A stretch of 64,000 bases of DNA, taken from positions 1 through 64,000 of the forward strand of contig NZ_CH724160.1 in assembly GCF_000153045.1 (NCBI RefSeq). The letters run 5' to 3'. Shown one piece after another: positions 11,433-21,629 of this stretch. Numbering within the stretch: the first letter of the stretch is position 1; each line of letters begins with the position of its first letter. Both the position numbers and the translations under genes were made by a program. The stretch comes from Synechococcus sp. WH 5701. Its GTDB lineage: Bacteria; Cyanobacteriota; Cyanobacteriia; PCC-6307; Cyanobiaceae. The notes under the pieces were generated by a model that saw only the letters and a list, made by a program, of their open reading frames with translations, did not search any database and was not told the DNA's origin.

Positions 11433-11810
11433 ATGAAACGGCTGGTTGCCTGGATGATGAGCGGCGTGCTGCTGGCTGGCCTGCTGGTGTCGCTGCTCCT
11501 GCCTCCGGCGGTCCAGGCTGAGGAGCTCCGCAATGTGGCCGATGAGAAGATCGCGGCCCGTCAGGGCAAGGTGGATCTCAACAACTCCCCCGTGCGCAGC
11601 TTCCAGCAGTTCCCCGGCATGTATCCGACCCTGGCCGGCAAGATCGTGATCGGCGGTCCCTACGACGAGATCGACGACGTGCTCGCCCTGGATCTGACGG
11701 ATCGGCAAAAGGAACTGTTCGAGAAGTACAAGGACAGTTTCACGGTGACCCCCCCTTCGATCGCCCTGAACGAGGGCGACGATCGCATCAACGCGGGCGT
11801 CTACCGCTGA
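11433..11810 (+). CDS. psbU: photosystem II 12 kDa extrinsic protein PsbU
   Basis: A 125-residue lumenal protein. A Sec-type signal peptide ends about residue 31 (LLPPAVQAEE). The mature part carries the helix-hairpin-helix fold typical of PsbU (VDLNNSPVRSFQQFPGMYPT, YDEIDDVLAL). It binds the lumenal face of photosystem II and stabilises the oxygen-evolving cluster. Its presence argues against high-light Prochlorococcus, which lacks it. An intrinsic terminator follows immediately. Confidence 0.97.
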   Translation: MKRLVAWMMSGVLLAGLLVSLLLPPAVQAEELRNVADEKIAARQGKVDLNNSPVRSFQQFPGMYPTLAGKIVIGGPYDEIDDVLALDLTDRQKELFEKYKDSFTVTPPSIALNEGDDRINAGVYR

Positions 11811-11836
11811 ACCCCTAAAGTCGCGACCCTCCGAAA

Positions 11837-11861
11837 GCCGTCGGTCTCCGGCGGCTTTTTT
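11837..11861 (+). terminator. intrinsic terminator of psbU
   Basis: Stem GCCGTCGG/CCGGCGGC (8 bp with one G-T pair), loop TCT, then six T residues (11856-11861). It sits 26 nt after the psbU stop and just before nadB, so nadB probably has its own promoter or depends on read-through. Confidence 0.85.
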
Positions 11862-11870
11862 CGTGGCCCC

Positions 11871-13565
11871 ATGCCCTCGACGCCCCGCCTTCGACCACCC
11901 CTGGCCCCGAGCTGGGATGTGGTGGTGGTGGGGGGCGGTGCCGCCGGGCTGATGGCCTGCCTGGAGTTGCCCGCCGACCTGAGGGTGCTCCTGCTCAGCA
12001 AGGAGCGCGGACCCCGGACCGCCAGTCGTTGGGCCCAGGGCGGCATCGCGGCGGTCACCCGGGCTGAGGACAGTCTTGAGAGCCACCGCGACGACACCCT
12101 GCGAGCAGGGGCAGGACTGTGCGATCCCGGTGCCGTCGATCTGCTGGTGCAGCAGGCTCCAGCCTGCGTTGAACGGTTGTTGGGGCTGGGCATGGCCTTT
12201 GACCGCGACGGCAGTGGTCTGAGCACCACCCTCGAGGCCGCCCACAGCCACCGGCGGGTGCTCCACGCCCAGGACCGCACAGGAGGCGCCCTGGTGGATG
12301 CCCTGGAGAGGGAGGTGCTGCGCCGCCCTGGGCTGGTGCAGCGCAAGGGGCTGATGGCGCTTCAGATCTGGGTCGAGCAGGGCCGCTGCCTCGGACTGCA
12401 GGTGCTGGAGAACGATCAGGTGCGTTGGCTGGGGGCCAGTGCGGTGGTGCTGGCCAGCGGCGGCGGCGGCCACCTGTTCGAGAAGACCACCAATCCCTCC
12501 CAGTCCACCGGTGATGGAGTGGCGATGGCCTGGCGGGCCGGGGCCGCCATCCGCGATCTGGAGTTCGTCCAGTTCCATCCCACCGCCCTGATGCTGCCAG
12601 GGGCTCCCCACTTCCTGATCTCCGAGGCCGTGCGGGGTGAAGGGGCCCGCCTGATCGACAGCCACGGCCACAGTCCAGTGACCGACCTCGCCAGCGGCGA
12701 TCTGGCTCCCCGCGATCAGGTGAGCCGTGCCCTGGTGCGAACCATGCAGGCCCAGGGCGTCGACCACCTCTGGCTCGACCTGCGGCCGGTGGGACAGGAG
12801 CGGTTGAACCGTCAATTCCCAACAATCCTGCGCCGCTGCCGGGAGCTGGGCCTGGAGCCCACGGCGGCGCCGATCCCCGTGGCTCCGGCCGCCCACTACT
12901 GGATGGGTGGTGTGAGCACAGACCTGAGCGCCGCCACCAATCTTCCTGGCCTCTACGCCGTGGGTGAAGTGGCCTGCAGCGGCGTGCATGGCGCCAATCG
13001 CCTGGCCAGCAATTCACTGATGGAATGCCTGGTTTTTGCCGGGCAGCTGCGGCAATTGTCTCTGCCGGAGCAGCAGCCCTTGCCCCGCACATGGGGATCA
13101 GCATCACCTGCTGCTGGGAGCGGCTGCCCCCCGCAGCTCGCCCAGGCCCTGCCCCTCGAGAGCGAGTTGCTCGCCCAGAGCGAACGGCTGCGCCGCCTCT
13201 GCTGGCGGGTGGCGGGGGTCGAGCGCCAGGAGCGGGAGCTGCGGGAGGCCCTGGGGCTGATCCGCCTCCAGCGGCTGGAGCTGGACAATCATCCCTGGAT
13301 TCAGGCCCTGGCACGGCTCGAGCCCGGCGATCAGCTCGCCCTCGGCCCGGGCGGCGGCGGCATGCTGCGCCCGCTCAACGATCTGCGCCAGCTGCTCACC
13401 CTGGCGGATCTGCTGGTGGAGGCTGCCCTGTTCCGCCGCGAGAGCCGTGGCGGCCACTACCGCACCGACTGCCCGGCGCCACAGCCCTTCTGGCAACGCC
13501 ACTCCCGGCAACAACGCGGTGAGGCGATCCACACGACTCCGTTGCTGGAAGGGAACTCGGGCTGA
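11871..13565 (+). CDS. nadB: L-aspartate oxidase
   Basis: A 564-residue FAD flavoprotein making iminoaspartate in de novo NAD synthesis. Visible are the Rossmann FAD motif VVVVGGGAAGLMA near the N-terminus, the conserved SRWAQGGIAAV, the substrate-site stretch SHRRVLHAQDRTGGAL, and the C-terminal RESRGGHYRTDCP with the active-site Arg. The ATG at 11871 lies 10 nt past the psbU terminator, leaving almost no leader. The partner quinolinate synthase gene is not in this window. Confidence 0.95.
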   Translation: MPSTPRLRPPLAPSWDVVVVGGGAAGLMACLELPADLRVLLLSKERGPRTASRWAQGGIAAVTRAEDSLESHRDDTLRAGAGLCDPGAVDLLVQQAPACVERLLGLGMAFDRDGSGLSTTLEAAHSHRRVLHAQDRTGGALVDALEREVLRRPGLVQRKGLMALQIWVEQGRCLGLQVLENDQVRWLGASAVVLASGGGGHLFEKTTNPSQSTGDGVAMAWRAGAAIRDLEFVQFHPTALMLPGAPHFLISEAVRGEGARLIDSHGHSPVTDLASGDLAPRDQVSRALVRTMQAQGVDHLWLDLRPVGQERLNRQFPTILRRCRELGLEPTAAPIPVAPAAHYWMGGVSTDLSAATNLPGLYAVGEVACSGVHGANRLASNSLMECLVFAGQLRQLSLPEQQPLPRTWGSASPAAGSGCPPQLAQALPLESELLAQSERLRRLCWRVAGVERQERELREALGLIRLQRLELDNHPWIQALARLEPGDQLALGPGGGGMLRPLNDLRQLLTLADLLVEAALFRRESRGGHYRTDCPAPQPFWQRHSRQQRGEAIHTTPLLEGNSG

Positions 13566-13590
13566 GGGCTGGTCCGTCTCAGGTCACAGC

Positions 13591-14511
13591 TCAGAGCCTG
13601 CCCTTGAAACCACTCAATTCAGCCAGCCTGGCGAGGGGCTTGACGCCGGAATCCAGCTTGCCGTTGATCTCCCAGGTGGGGAATCCCTCCAGGTTCTTGC
13701 TGTCGCAGAGCGCTTTCTGATTGTTGACACCATCGGCGGCGCATTCGATCACCTTGAGCTTGGCGGTGGCCTCCTTGCCGAACAGCTCCTTCTGCTCATG
13801 GCAGTGGGGGCACCAGTAGGCGCTGTACATCACCGCACCGGATCCGCTGAGATGCTCCGCCAGGGCCAGGGTGGCCGGGGTGCTGACACTGACCACGGGC
13901 GGTGGCGTGCCACGGGTGCCCAAGGCGGCGGGCCGATCGACTGAGGCGGCCCAGCCCAGCCCCACCAGCCCCACCAGAAGGGCCACCAGCACCCCGCGGA
14001 ACACCAGCTGGCCGCGGTCGTCCCACTGGCCGCCGATGAGGCTGAGGACGAACAGGCTCAGACTGAGCACAGCCGAGAGCACACAGAAGAAACAGAAGGC
14101 CTTGATCTTGAACACCAGCAGCCCCATCAGGAGCAGGCTGAACACGGCCATGCCGCCGCTGAAGAGGAACAGTCCCCACCAGCTGCGCTCGGCGATGGCC
14201 GAGCGGGCCTCGCCCGTCAGAACCAGTGGCAGCACCGCCAGCACCAGCACTGTGGTGTAAGCGAGAAAACCAAAGAGCGAGAGCGGCTGACCGAACAGGC
14301 TGCCCCAGACACTGTTGAGCACCTTGTCGCAGCCTTCGGCTCCGCCGGGGCAGCTGAGCGGGCCGATCAGCCCCCAGCGCTTGAGAGTGATCGCGCCGGT
14401 ATCGATCGCACCGATCGTGGCCAGAACAGCCATCACCACGCGAACCCAGCGCAGTCCGGGGTCGGATCGTCGACGGTTGCTCAAGCGACTGCTCAAACGG
14501 GTGGAGGTCAC
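13591..14511 (-). CDS. VKOR-thioredoxin fusion (disulfide bond formation)
   Basis: A 306-residue protein with four to five transmembrane helices forming a vitamin K epoxide reductase-like domain (CFFC active site and an upstream Cys pair in CPGGAEGCDKVLNS), fused to a C-terminal thioredoxin-like domain with YWCPHCHEQKELFG. In cyanobacteria this enzyme oxidises periplasmic or lumenal cysteines using quinone, analogous to DsbB plus DsbA. The start is a GTG at 14511 overlapping the btpA stop as GTGA. It converges on nadB with a 25-nt gap. Confidence 0.92.
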   Translation of the reverse strand: MTSTRLSSRLSNRRRSDPGLRWVRVVMAVLATIGAIDTGAITLKRWGLIGPLSCPGGAEGCDKVLNSVWGSLFGQPLSLFGFLAYTTVLVLAVLPLVLTGEARSAIAERSWWGLFLFSGGMAVFSLLLMGLLVFKIKAFCFFCVLSAVLSLSLFVLSLIGGQWDDRGQLVFRGVLVALLVGLVGLGWAASVDRPAALGTRGTPPPVVSVSTPATLALAEHLSGSGAVMYSAYWCPHCHEQKELFGKEATAKLKVIECAADGVNNQKALCDSKNLEGFPTWEINGKLDSGVKPLARLAELSGFKGRL

Positions 14512-15344
14512 GGCAGGGGCTGAGGCTGGGCCGATTGTGGCAGCATCCGCTTCAGTGCACAGACCCGCTCAGGGTCCACCGGCGCCGAGATCAGGCCGTC
14601 GCGCTTCAGCGCCGTGCCGGCGATCACGCCGTCGCAGGCATCCGAAAGCCGCCTCAGCGTCTGCGGAGTGGCCCCGCTGCCGATCAGCACAGGGGCCCCG
14701 GCTGCTGCGGCCCTGGCCTGCTCCAGATCGCCAGGATCGGTGGGTCTGCCGGTGCCCGTGCCCGAGACGATCACCCCATCGGCACCGCCGCGCTCGAGCA
14801 CATCACTCACCGCCTCCACCATCGACAGCGGCGCCAGAGGGGCACCGTGCTTGACCAGCACATCGGCCAGGATCCGCACGGATTCAGCCCCCAGCAGGCG
14901 GCGCCGGCGCAGCAGCTCGGCGGCCACCCCCTCGATCAACCCCTGATCGGTGACCGTGGCACCGCTGAGCACATTCACCCGCAGAAAGCGAGCGCCACTG
15001 GCCTGGGCGATGGCCAGGGCCGCCAGGGCGTCGTTGCGCAGCACATTGATGCCCACAGGCCGCTCCGTGGCCCTCACCACCGCCAGGGCCAGCCGGGTCA
15101 TGGCGGCCACCGTTTCCGGAGGCACCGATCCCCGCCAGAAGGGCACATCGCCGAAGTTCTCCACGATCAGGCCATCGGCGCCACCGCTGAGATAGGCCTC
15201 GGCATCGGCGAGGGCGGTGGCCTCCAGGCTCCCCAGATCACCCGCCCAGCCCGGGGAGCCCGGCAGGGGGCCGAGGTGAATCACCCCGATCAGCGGACAG
15301 GGCTGGGGGAACAGCTCACGCCAACGGGATCCAGGGCAGGGCAT
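14508..15344 (-). CDS. btpA: BtpA/SgcQ family protein
   Basis: A 278-residue TIM-barrel-like protein of the BtpA family; in Synechocystis BtpA is needed for stable photosystem I reaction-centre proteins. Characteristic segments are [16 protein letters not shown] near the N-terminus, [15 protein letters not shown], and [13 protein letters not shown]. The ATG at 15344 (MPCPGSRW) is preferred over an upstream GTG because the latter would extend across the promoter region shared with rimO. It is coupled to the VKOR gene by a 4-nt overlap. Confidence 0.88.
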   Translation of the reverse strand: MPCPGSRWRELFPQPCPLIGVIHLGPLPGSPGWAGDLGSLEATALADAEAYLSGGADGLIVENFGDVPFWRGSVPPETVAAMTRLALAVVRATERPVGINVLRNDALAALAIAQASGARFLRVNVLSGATVTDQGLIEGVAAELLRRRRLLGAESVRILADVLVKHGAPLAPLSMVEAVSDVLERGGADGVIVSGTGTGRPTDPGDLEQARAAAAGAPVLIGSGATPQTLRRLSDACDGVIAGTALKRDGLISAPVDPERVCALKRMLPQSAQPQPLP

Positions 15345-15457
15345 GGCGTTGGCCGCAGAAGGAGAATGAACCAGGCCGAGGCACCCGGATATCCCATAGG
15401 GTGATGGATTGGCCCTGGGAGTTCTACCCACGGCCAAGGTTTTCGGCCTCCGCACCC

Positions 15458-16891
15458 ATGTCTCCCGCCAGCGCAGCTTTCCCCGCAGGATCGGTCCGGC
15501 CCGGGGAGTCCGGGGCCAGCCGTCCCACGGTGGCCTTCGCCCACCTGGGCTGCGAGAAGAACCGGGTCGACACCGAGCACATGCTCGGCCTGCTCGCCCA
15601 GGCTGGCTACGGCATCAGCGCTGATGAGCGCGACGCGTCGGTGGTGGTGGTGAACACCTGCAGCTTCATCCAGGACGCCCGTCAGGAATCAGTCCGCACC
15701 CTGGTGGAGCTGGCCGAGCAGGGCAAGGAACTGATCATTGCCGGCTGCCTCGCCCAGCACTTCCGAGAGGAGCTGCTGGAATCGCTGCCGGAGGCACGCG
15801 CGATCGTGGGCACCGGTGACTACCAGCACATTGTGGACGTGCTGGAGCGGGTGGAGGCGGGGGAACGGGTGAACCGGGTGAGCGACGTGCCCACCTTCGT
15901 GGGAGATGAGCACCTGCCCCGCTACCGGACCACCTCCGAGGCGGTGGCCTTCCTCAAGGTGGCCGAGGGCTGCGACTACCGCTGCGCCTTCTGCATCATC
16001 CCCAGGCTCCGGGGCGACCAACGCTCCCGCACGATCGAATCGATCGTGGCCGAAGCCCATCAGCTCGCCGACCAGGGGGTGCAGGAACTGATCCTGATCA
16101 GCCAGATCACCACCAACTACGGCCTCGACCTCTACGGCAAACCCCAGCTCGCGGAGCTGCTGAGGGCCCTGGGGGAGGTGGAGATCCCATGGATCCGGGT
16201 TCACTACGCCTATCCCACGGGCCTCACGCCGGAGGTGCTGAGCGCCTACCGGGAGGTGCCGAATGTGCTCCCTTATCTCGACTTGCCGCTGCAGCACAGC
16301 CATCCCGAGGTGCTGCGAGCCATGAATCGCCCCTGGCAGACCGGCTTGACCACCGAGCTGCTCGGCCGGATCCGCGAGCAACTGCCCGATGCGGTGCTGC
16401 GCACCACGTTCATCGTCGGCTTCCCCGGTGAAACCGAGGAGCAGTTCGAGCACCTGCTCCGTTTCGTTGAGGAGCAACGCTTCGACCATGTGGGGGTGTT
16501 CACCTTCTCCCCGGAAGACGGCACCGCGGCGGTGGATCTGCCCGATCCGGTTCCGGCTGAGGTGGCGATCGAGCGCCGCAACCGCCTGATGGCGGCTCAG
16601 CAGCCGATCGCGGCCGAACGCAATGCCAGTTGGGTGGGCCGGATCGTTGATGTGCTGATCGAGCAGGAGAATCCCAGCAACGGCGAGATGATCGGCCGCT
16701 GTGCCCGCTTCGCTCCCGATGTGGACGGGGAAGTGCGGGTGAGCCCAGGCCCCGGCGGCCTCTGCGCCGCCCCAGGAACCATGGTGCCTGTGCGCCTCAC
16801 GGCCTCGACCCCTTACGACCTTCAGGGCGAGGTGGTGGGTGCCAGGGCCATGGTGGAGGAGGCACTGGCAGGACGCGAGGGCCGCGGTTGA
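15458..16891 (+). CDS. rimO: ribosomal protein S12 methylthiotransferase
   Basis: A 477-residue radical SAM methylthiotransferase. An N-terminal UPF0004 domain with three cysteines ([24 protein letters not shown]) binds the auxiliary cluster. A radical SAM domain with CDYRCAFC and a C-terminal TRAM domain follow. It adds a methylthio group to the S12 aspartate. The ATG at 15458 ([11 protein letters not shown]) is favoured; an upstream in-frame ATG at 15401 is less conserved. Its last codons overlap the MFS gene by 4 nt. Confidence 0.94.
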   Translation: MSPASAAFPAGSVRPGESGASRPTVAFAHLGCEKNRVDTEHMLGLLAQAGYGISADERDASVVVVNTCSFIQDARQESVRTLVELAEQGKELIIAGCLAQHFREELLESLPEARAIVGTGDYQHIVDVLERVEAGERVNRVSDVPTFVGDEHLPRYRTTSEAVAFLKVAEGCDYRCAFCIIPRLRGDQRSRTIESIVAEAHQLADQGVQELILISQITTNYGLDLYGKPQLAELLRALGEVEIPWIRVHYAYPTGLTPEVLSAYREVPNVLPYLDLPLQHSHPEVLRAMNRPWQTGLTTELLGRIREQLPDAVLRTTFIVGFPGETEEQFEHLLRFVEEQRFDHVGVFTFSPEDGTAAVDLPDPVPAEVAIERRNRLMAAQQPIAAERNASWVGRIVDVLIEQENPSNGEMIGRCARFAPDVDGEVRVSPGPGGLCAAPGTMVPVRLTASTPYDLQGEVVGARAMVEEALAGREGRG

Positions 16892-18126
16892 GGCACTGGA
16901 TCCGCCGCAACCAGCGCACCACCTTTCTGATCGCCTCGGGGCTGAGCACCGCCGGCTCCTTCGCCGGGCTTACCGCCAAGGGCTGGATCCTGATGGACCA
17001 GACCAGCAATCCGCTGCTGCTGGCCCTGCACTTCGGGGCCCTGGCGATGCCGAGCCTGCTGGCCAGCGGCAGCGCCGGGGTTCTCACCGACCGGGTCGGC
17101 TGCGAACGGGTGCTGATCCGCTCCCAGTGGGGTCTGGTAGCCGGTGCCGCGCTGGGGGCCGTGGCCATCCCCTGGCTCACGGGGGCCGCCCAGGTGACCC
17201 TGCTGCTGCTCAGCACCCTCGTGGTGGGCCTGGCCAGCTCCTTCGAGCTCACGGCCCGCAACAAGTACTGCGCCCTGCTGGTGGATGAGCCGGCCCAACT
17301 GGCCCCCTACCTCACCTCCTTCTCGGTGGTGTTCAACGTCGGCAAGCTGGTGGGGCCGCCCATCGGTGGGTTGCTGCTCGCCCTGACAGGACCCGCCACG
17401 GCGCTGACCATCGATGCGGCCTCCTACCTGCTGCCGATCGCCACGGTGCTGTGGCTGCTGCAGCCCGACCTCAGCGCCGAGCGGCGTAGCGGCATTGGCA
17501 CCGATTCAAGCCTGGCCAGTGCCTGGCGGGGATGCGGCGCCAGCCTTCGCCACGTGGTCGTGTTCACCGGCCTGGCCTGCCTGGCGATCTTCTTCCACCC
17601 CGGCCTGGCCCCGTTGATCGCCGCCCAGGTGCTCGGGCCATCTCCCCAGGCCCTGGGCTGGTTCACCAGCGTGCTGGCGGCCGGCAGTATCAGCGGGGGG
17701 CTGCTGCTGCAACGACGCAGTCAGTGGTTGAGCCAGCGTCCTTCGCTACTTCTGGGCAGTTGTGTGCTGATCACCAGCCTTGCCCAACTGGGCATGGCCT
17801 TGACGGCGCCCACGCCCTTCCGGCTGGGAATGACCTTCCTGATCGGAGCGGGGACCGCTGGTCTGCTGGCGGGCAGCAACCTGATCCTGCAGGTGGGAGC
17901 TCCGCTTGTACTGCGCGGACGGATGGCAGGCCTTGGCCAGATTGCCTTCCTCGGCGGCGGCGGTTTCAGTGGCCTGATCGCCGCCGGACTGTGCCTGAGG
18001 GTGGGCCTGCCGGCCACCTTCGCCCTGATGGGCAGTGTGGGGCTGGCGCTGGGGCTGATGGAGCTCACCAGCCGCTGGGGACTGCGCCTGAATCCAGTGG
18101 ACTCAGATCAGCTTGATGCCGCGTAA
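16888..18126 (+). CDS. MFS transporter
   Basis: A 412-residue protein with about 12 membrane segments and the MFS A-like loop ([14 protein letters not shown]) after helix 2. It resembles drug or metabolite exporters of the MFS_3 type. The start is TTG at 16888, inside the rimO stop (TTGA), giving [18 protein letters not shown], so translation is likely coupled. The substrate is unknown. Its 3' end overlaps the petL gene on the other strand by 24 nt. Confidence 0.82.
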   Translation: MRHWIRRNQRTTFLIASGLSTAGSFAGLTAKGWILMDQTSNPLLLALHFGALAMPSLLASGSAGVLTDRVGCERVLIRSQWGLVAGAALGAVAIPWLTGAAQVTLLLLSTLVVGLASSFELTARNKYCALLVDEPAQLAPYLTSFSVVFNVGKLVGPPIGGLLLALTGPATALTIDAASYLLPIATVLWLLQPDLSAERRSGIGTDSSLASAWRGCGASLRHVVVFTGLACLAIFFHPGLAPLIAAQVLGPSPQALGWFTSVLAAGSISGGLLLQRRSQWLSQRPSLLLGSCVLITSLAQLGMALTAPTPFRLGMTFLIGAGTAGLLAGSNLILQVGAPLVLRGRMAGLGQIAFLGGGGFSGLIAAGLCLRVGLPATFALMGSVGLALGLMELTSRWGLRLNPVDSDQLDAA

Positions 18127-18195
18127 GACCGTGGAAAGCAGAAAGGCTGTCACCAGTCCAGCGGCCACCAGAGCGAGGTAGAGAACTGCCGCCAT
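18103..18195 (-). CDS. petL: cytochrome b6f subunit PetL
   Basis: A 30-residue single-helix protein beginning MAAVLYLALVAAGL and ending RGIKLI. The IKLI tail is the same as that of known cyanobacterial PetL (for example Mastigocladus), and length and topology match. PetL is a small peripheral helix that stabilises the cytochrome b6f dimer in the thylakoid. It lies antisense to the end of the MFS gene. The identification rests on size, one helix and tail, so other small thylakoid subunits are not excluded. Confidence 0.72.
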   Translation of the reverse strand: MAAVLYLALVAAGLVTAFLLSTVLRGIKLI

Positions 18196-18334
18196 GGCCA
18201 GCACGGAAAGAGAACCTGATCATTAGAGCAGAGCAACCCTGCTGCCGTGGGTTGCCCTTAGGCTGACGCCCAACCACCGCGGGGGCAGGCGAAGGCCTGC
18301 CAGTCCCGTGTCCCGTCCTACGAACCGGATCAGC

Positions 18335-19939
18335 ATGCGCGCTCTGCTCGTCTACCCGGAGTTCCCCAAGACTTTCTGGAGCTACGAGAAAATCCTCGAG
18401 CTCGTGAACCGCAAGGTTCTGCTCCCTCCGCTTGGGATGGTCACCGTGGCGGCCCTGCTGCCCCAGCAGTGGGAGTTCAAGCTGGTTGACCGCAATGTGC
18501 GCGAGGTGACCGAGGCCGAGTGGAACTGGGCGGAGCTGGTGATCATCTCCGGCATGATCGTGCAGAAGGCCGACATGGCCGCACAGATCGCCAAGGCCAA
18601 GCAGCGGGGCCTGCCGGTGGCCGTCGGCGGCCCGTTCGCGAGTTCCACACCTGATGCCCCAGAGATCGCTCTGGCCGACTTCAAGGTGCTCGATGAGGGT
18701 GAGATCACCCTGCCGATGTTCATCGAGGCCCTGGAGCGTGGAGAGCAGCAGGGACGCTTCAGCTCAGAGGGAGTGAAGCCCGACGTGACCGGTACACCCA
18801 TTCCGCGCTTCGATCTGCTCGAGCTCGACGCCTACGACTCGATGTCGGTGCAGTTCTCCCGGGGCTGCCCCTTCCAGTGCGAGTTCTGCGACATCATCGT
18901 TCTGTATGGCCGCAAGCCCCGCACCAAGACCCCCGAGCAACTGATCGCCGAGTTGCAATACCTCTACGACCTGGGCTGGCGGCGCTCGATCTTCCTGGTG
19001 GACGACAACTTCATCGGCAACAAGCGCAACGCCAAGTTGCTGCTGCCTGCACTCAAGCAATGGCAGATTGATCACGGCTACCCCTTCAGCTTCGCCACCG
19101 AAGCGTCGGTGGATCTGGCCTCCGACGAAGAGATGATGCTGATGATGGCCGAGAGTCGCTTCGACAGCGTTTTCCTCGGCATCGAAACCCCCGATGAGGC
19201 GAGCCTGGAGACAGCCCGCAAGCTGCAGAACACCCGCAGCTCCCTGGAGGAGTCCGTGGATCGGATCACCTCCTACGGCATCCGCGTGATGGCCGGCTTC
19301 ATCATCGGCTTCGACGGTGAAAAATCCGGGGCCGGCAACCGCATCGTCGAGTTCGTGACCCGCACAGGCATTCCCGCGGCCATGATGGGCATGCTGCAGG
19401 CCCTGCCTAACACAGGCCTCTGGCATCGGCTCGAGAAGGAAGGCCGCCTGATCCAGGACAAGGCCGACGCCAAGGGGGTCAACCAGACCAACCTGCTCAA
19501 CTTCGTGCCCACCCGTCCGATCCGCGACATCGCCAACGAATACGTGGAGGCCTTCTGCAACCTCTATGAGCCGAACGCCTACATGGATCGGGTCTTCAGC
19601 TATTACCACAAGGTGGGCAAGCCCCGTTGGAAGCCCTTCCTCAAGCCCGAGCATTCCGGCTTCAAGCTCCCCAGCTGGACCGACGTGCGCGCCCTGCTGA
19701 TCGTGATCTGGCGCCAGGGCCTGATCCGCGACACCCGCGGCCGGTTCTGGCGGTACCTGCTGGCCATGGCGCGCACGAATCCAGATCAGCTGGAGCAGTT
19801 CCTGGTGGTGCTCGCCCACAACGAGCACTTCATGGAGTACCGCAGCATCGTCACCGAGGAGATCGAGGTGCAGCTGCAATCGCTGCCGCCGGAACCCCCT
19901 CCCGCCACCGCCGAGGTGAGGGAACTGCAGCCGGCCTGA
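18335..19939 (+). CDS. B12-binding domain radical SAM protein
   Basis: A 534-residue protein with an N-terminal cobalamin-binding-like Rossmann domain (MRALLVYPEFPKTFW at its start), a radical SAM centre (SRGCPFQCEFCDII, CX3CX2C), then a DUF4070-type C-terminal region. Members act as methyltransferases or ring-forming enzymes in lipid and cofactor synthesis; this cyanobacterial subgroup has no assigned reaction to my knowledge. I chose the ATG at 18335 over a GTG at 18308 because family similarity starts there. Confidence 0.85.
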   Translation: MRALLVYPEFPKTFWSYEKILELVNRKVLLPPLGMVTVAALLPQQWEFKLVDRNVREVTEAEWNWAELVIISGMIVQKADMAAQIAKAKQRGLPVAVGGPFASSTPDAPEIALADFKVLDEGEITLPMFIEALERGEQQGRFSSEGVKPDVTGTPIPRFDLLELDAYDSMSVQFSRGCPFQCEFCDIIVLYGRKPRTKTPEQLIAELQYLYDLGWRRSIFLVDDNFIGNKRNAKLLLPALKQWQIDHGYPFSFATEASVDLASDEEMMLMMAESRFDSVFLGIETPDEASLETARKLQNTRSSLEESVDRITSYGIRVMAGFIIGFDGEKSGAGNRIVEFVTRTGIPAAMMGMLQALPNTGLWHRLEKEGRLIQDKADAKGVNQTNLLNFVPTRPIRDIANEYVEAFCNLYEPNAYMDRVFSYYHKVGKPRWKPFLKPEHSGFKLPSWTDVRALLIVIWRQGLIRDTRGRFWRYLLAMARTNPDQLEQFLVVLAHNEHFMEYRSIVTEEIEVQLQSLPPEPPPATAEVRELQPA

Positions 19940-19959
19940 GGCCCCGATCTTCAGGGGCT

Positions 19960-20382
19960 TCAGTCCTGGATGTAGGAGTCGCCCGAGCGCAGGGCAGCTT
20001 CGGCTTTTTGAAGCTCACGACCCAGGTAGAGCGCGTGATCCAGCCGGCTGATCGGGGCCGGGCCGGCTCCTTCAGTGAGCTGAATGCCCAGCTCCTTGGC
20101 CGTGCGGCCTCGAAACACAGTCAATGGCAGGCGGGGGGCACCTCCACGGCAGCTGAGCACTTCACCGGTGTCAGGGTCGGTGGCCAGGCCTCTGGCATTG
20201 ATGCCGTTGCCGTAGAGCTCGGCCACCAACTCTCCCCGCTCGCGATCAAGGCTGATCAGCACGTACCCGGCGGGGTCGAGATCGATGGAGCGCTGCGACA
20301 GGCGTTCATCGAGGGCACGCAGCTCCTGCAGGGGTGAAGTGGCCGACGTTGGAGAAGTCGTGGTGGGGGCTCGCTGGTCCAT
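19960..20382 (-). CDS. DUF4346 domain protein
   Basis: A 140-residue conserved cyanobacterial protein of unknown function. The recognised core includes GYVLISLDRERGELVAE, GLATDPDTGE and GRTAKELGIQLTEG, and it ends with YIQD. The ATG at 20382 gives MDQRAPTTTS; a longer frame exists but runs through the neighbouring acyltransferase. It follows that gene by about 22 nt and is probably co-transcribed. DUF4346 also occurs fused to pterin-binding enzymes in some organisms, which may be relevant to the pterin genes 2 kb away (inference). Confidence 0.75.
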   Translation of the reverse strand: MDQRAPTTTSPTSATSPLQELRALDERLSQRSIDLDPAGYVLISLDRERGELVAELYGNGINARGLATDPDTGEVLSCRGGAPRLPLTVFRGRTAKELGIQLTEGAGPAPISRLDHALYLGRELQKAEAALRSGDSYIQD

Positions 20383-20404
20383 GACCTGATCGTAAACAGC
20401 GGCC

Positions 20405-21583
20405 TCAGCAAGCGCCCAGGGGCAGCTCGCGGCGGCTGAAGGGCAGCTCGGCATTTTCCGCCTCGATCTCCTCGAGCATCTGGGCATTGGCCGCGGGCAG
20501 CCAGCGGCGCAAGAGCCGATCGAAGCCTGGATCCTGCCAGCGGTGCAAGCTGGCCCTGGGCTCGGCCAGAAAACCCCGGCGCCGCTTGTGGCTGCCGCCA
20601 GCCCCTGGATCAAAGCCACGGATGCCCTGTCCGATCGCCCACTCAATCGGGGCGTAGTAGCAGACCTCGAAATGCAGGTTCTCGACCTCCCGATCACTGC
20701 CCCAGTAGCGGCCCCAGAGGGACTCGCCGTGACGCACGCAGAGGGACATCGCCACCGGCTCGTGAGGGTCGCCCCCATGGGCACTGAAGAGCACCAGATG
20801 CTCCCGCAGCTCCAGGGCATCCACGTGGAAGAACTCCTCACTGAGGTATTTGCTACCCCAGGCCCCCCAGCGGCTGCAATGTTGCGCGTAAAAATGATGC
20901 ATTCGTTCCAGCATGGCGGCGGAAATCTCGGAACCCGCCAGGGGTGTCACCTTCAGACCAGCCGCTGCGATCGAGCGCCGCTCCCGGCGGATGTTGCGCC
21001 GCTGGTTGGCATTGAAGCCAGCGAGATAATCCTCGAAACTGCTGAACCCGTCGTTGGTCCAGAGGCTCTGCTGATTCAGCCAGGTGGCACAGCCGGCGGC
21101 CTCGGCCGAGGGCTGCCACTCGGGATCAACGTAGAGAAAGTTGCAGCTGAAGATCTTCTGCTCGCGGCAGAAGCGATCGATCAGCTCCAGCATCAAAGCC
21201 GTGATTTCCACCCCGTCTTCACCGGGATCGATGTGAAAGCGATAACCCTGGACCGGGCTGAGCGGGCTCATGCCCACCAGCTTCGGGTAGTAGCGCTGGC
21301 CCAGCTGGCCGGCGAGCTGGGCGAAGGATTGATCGAAGACGAATTCTCCGTAACTGTGGCCCTTGAGGTAGAGCGGCGCCACGGCGATCAGCCGCTCCTG
21401 CCGCCACAGGCTCAGGTGGCAGGGCTGCCAGCCCTGGCGGGGCACGATGCTGCCAGAGCGCTCCAGGGCATGCAGCCAGGGCCAGCCGTAGAACGGGAGA
21501 CCCGCAGGCCCCGTGAGCTCCTGCCAGGCTTTCCGTGGAATCTCCGTCATGGCCCGGTGCCAGCGGGCCTGCAGCTCAGCCAT
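20405..21583 (-). CDS. GNAT/FemAB-like acyltransferase (DUF482 type)
   Basis: A 392-residue protein of the COG3146 peptidoglycan-biosynthesis-like N-acyltransferase family. Typical segments are LPFYGWPWLHALE near the N-terminus, KGHSYGEFVFDQSFA, and RGFDPGAGGSHKRRRGF near the C-terminus, the last diagnostic for the family. It may transfer an acyl or aminoacyl group, but the substrate is unknown. The ATG at 21583 (MAELQARWHR) is chosen because upstream sequence overlaps the divergent gene's promoter. Confidence 0.82.
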   Translation of the reverse strand: MAELQARWHRAMTEIPRKAWQELTGPAGLPFYGWPWLHALERSGSIVPRQGWQPCHLSLWRQERLIAVAPLYLKGHSYGEFVFDQSFAQLAGQLGQRYYPKLVGMSPLSPVQGYRFHIDPGEDGVEITALMLELIDRFCREQKIFSCNFLYVDPEWQPSAEAAGCATWLNQQSLWTNDGFSSFEDYLAGFNANQRRNIRRERRSIAAAGLKVTPLAGSEISAAMLERMHHFYAQHCSRWGAWGSKYLSEEFFHVDALELREHLVLFSAHGGDPHEPVAMSLCVRHGESLWGRYWGSDREVENLHFEVCYYAPIEWAIGQGIRGFDPGAGGSHKRRRGFLAEPRASLHRWQDPGFDRLLRRWLPAANAQMLEEIEAENAELPFSRRELPLGAC

Positions 21584-21629
21584 GGCGGAGGAACACGTGG
21601 GCGCAACAGCGAGGGGCAAAACTAACGGC

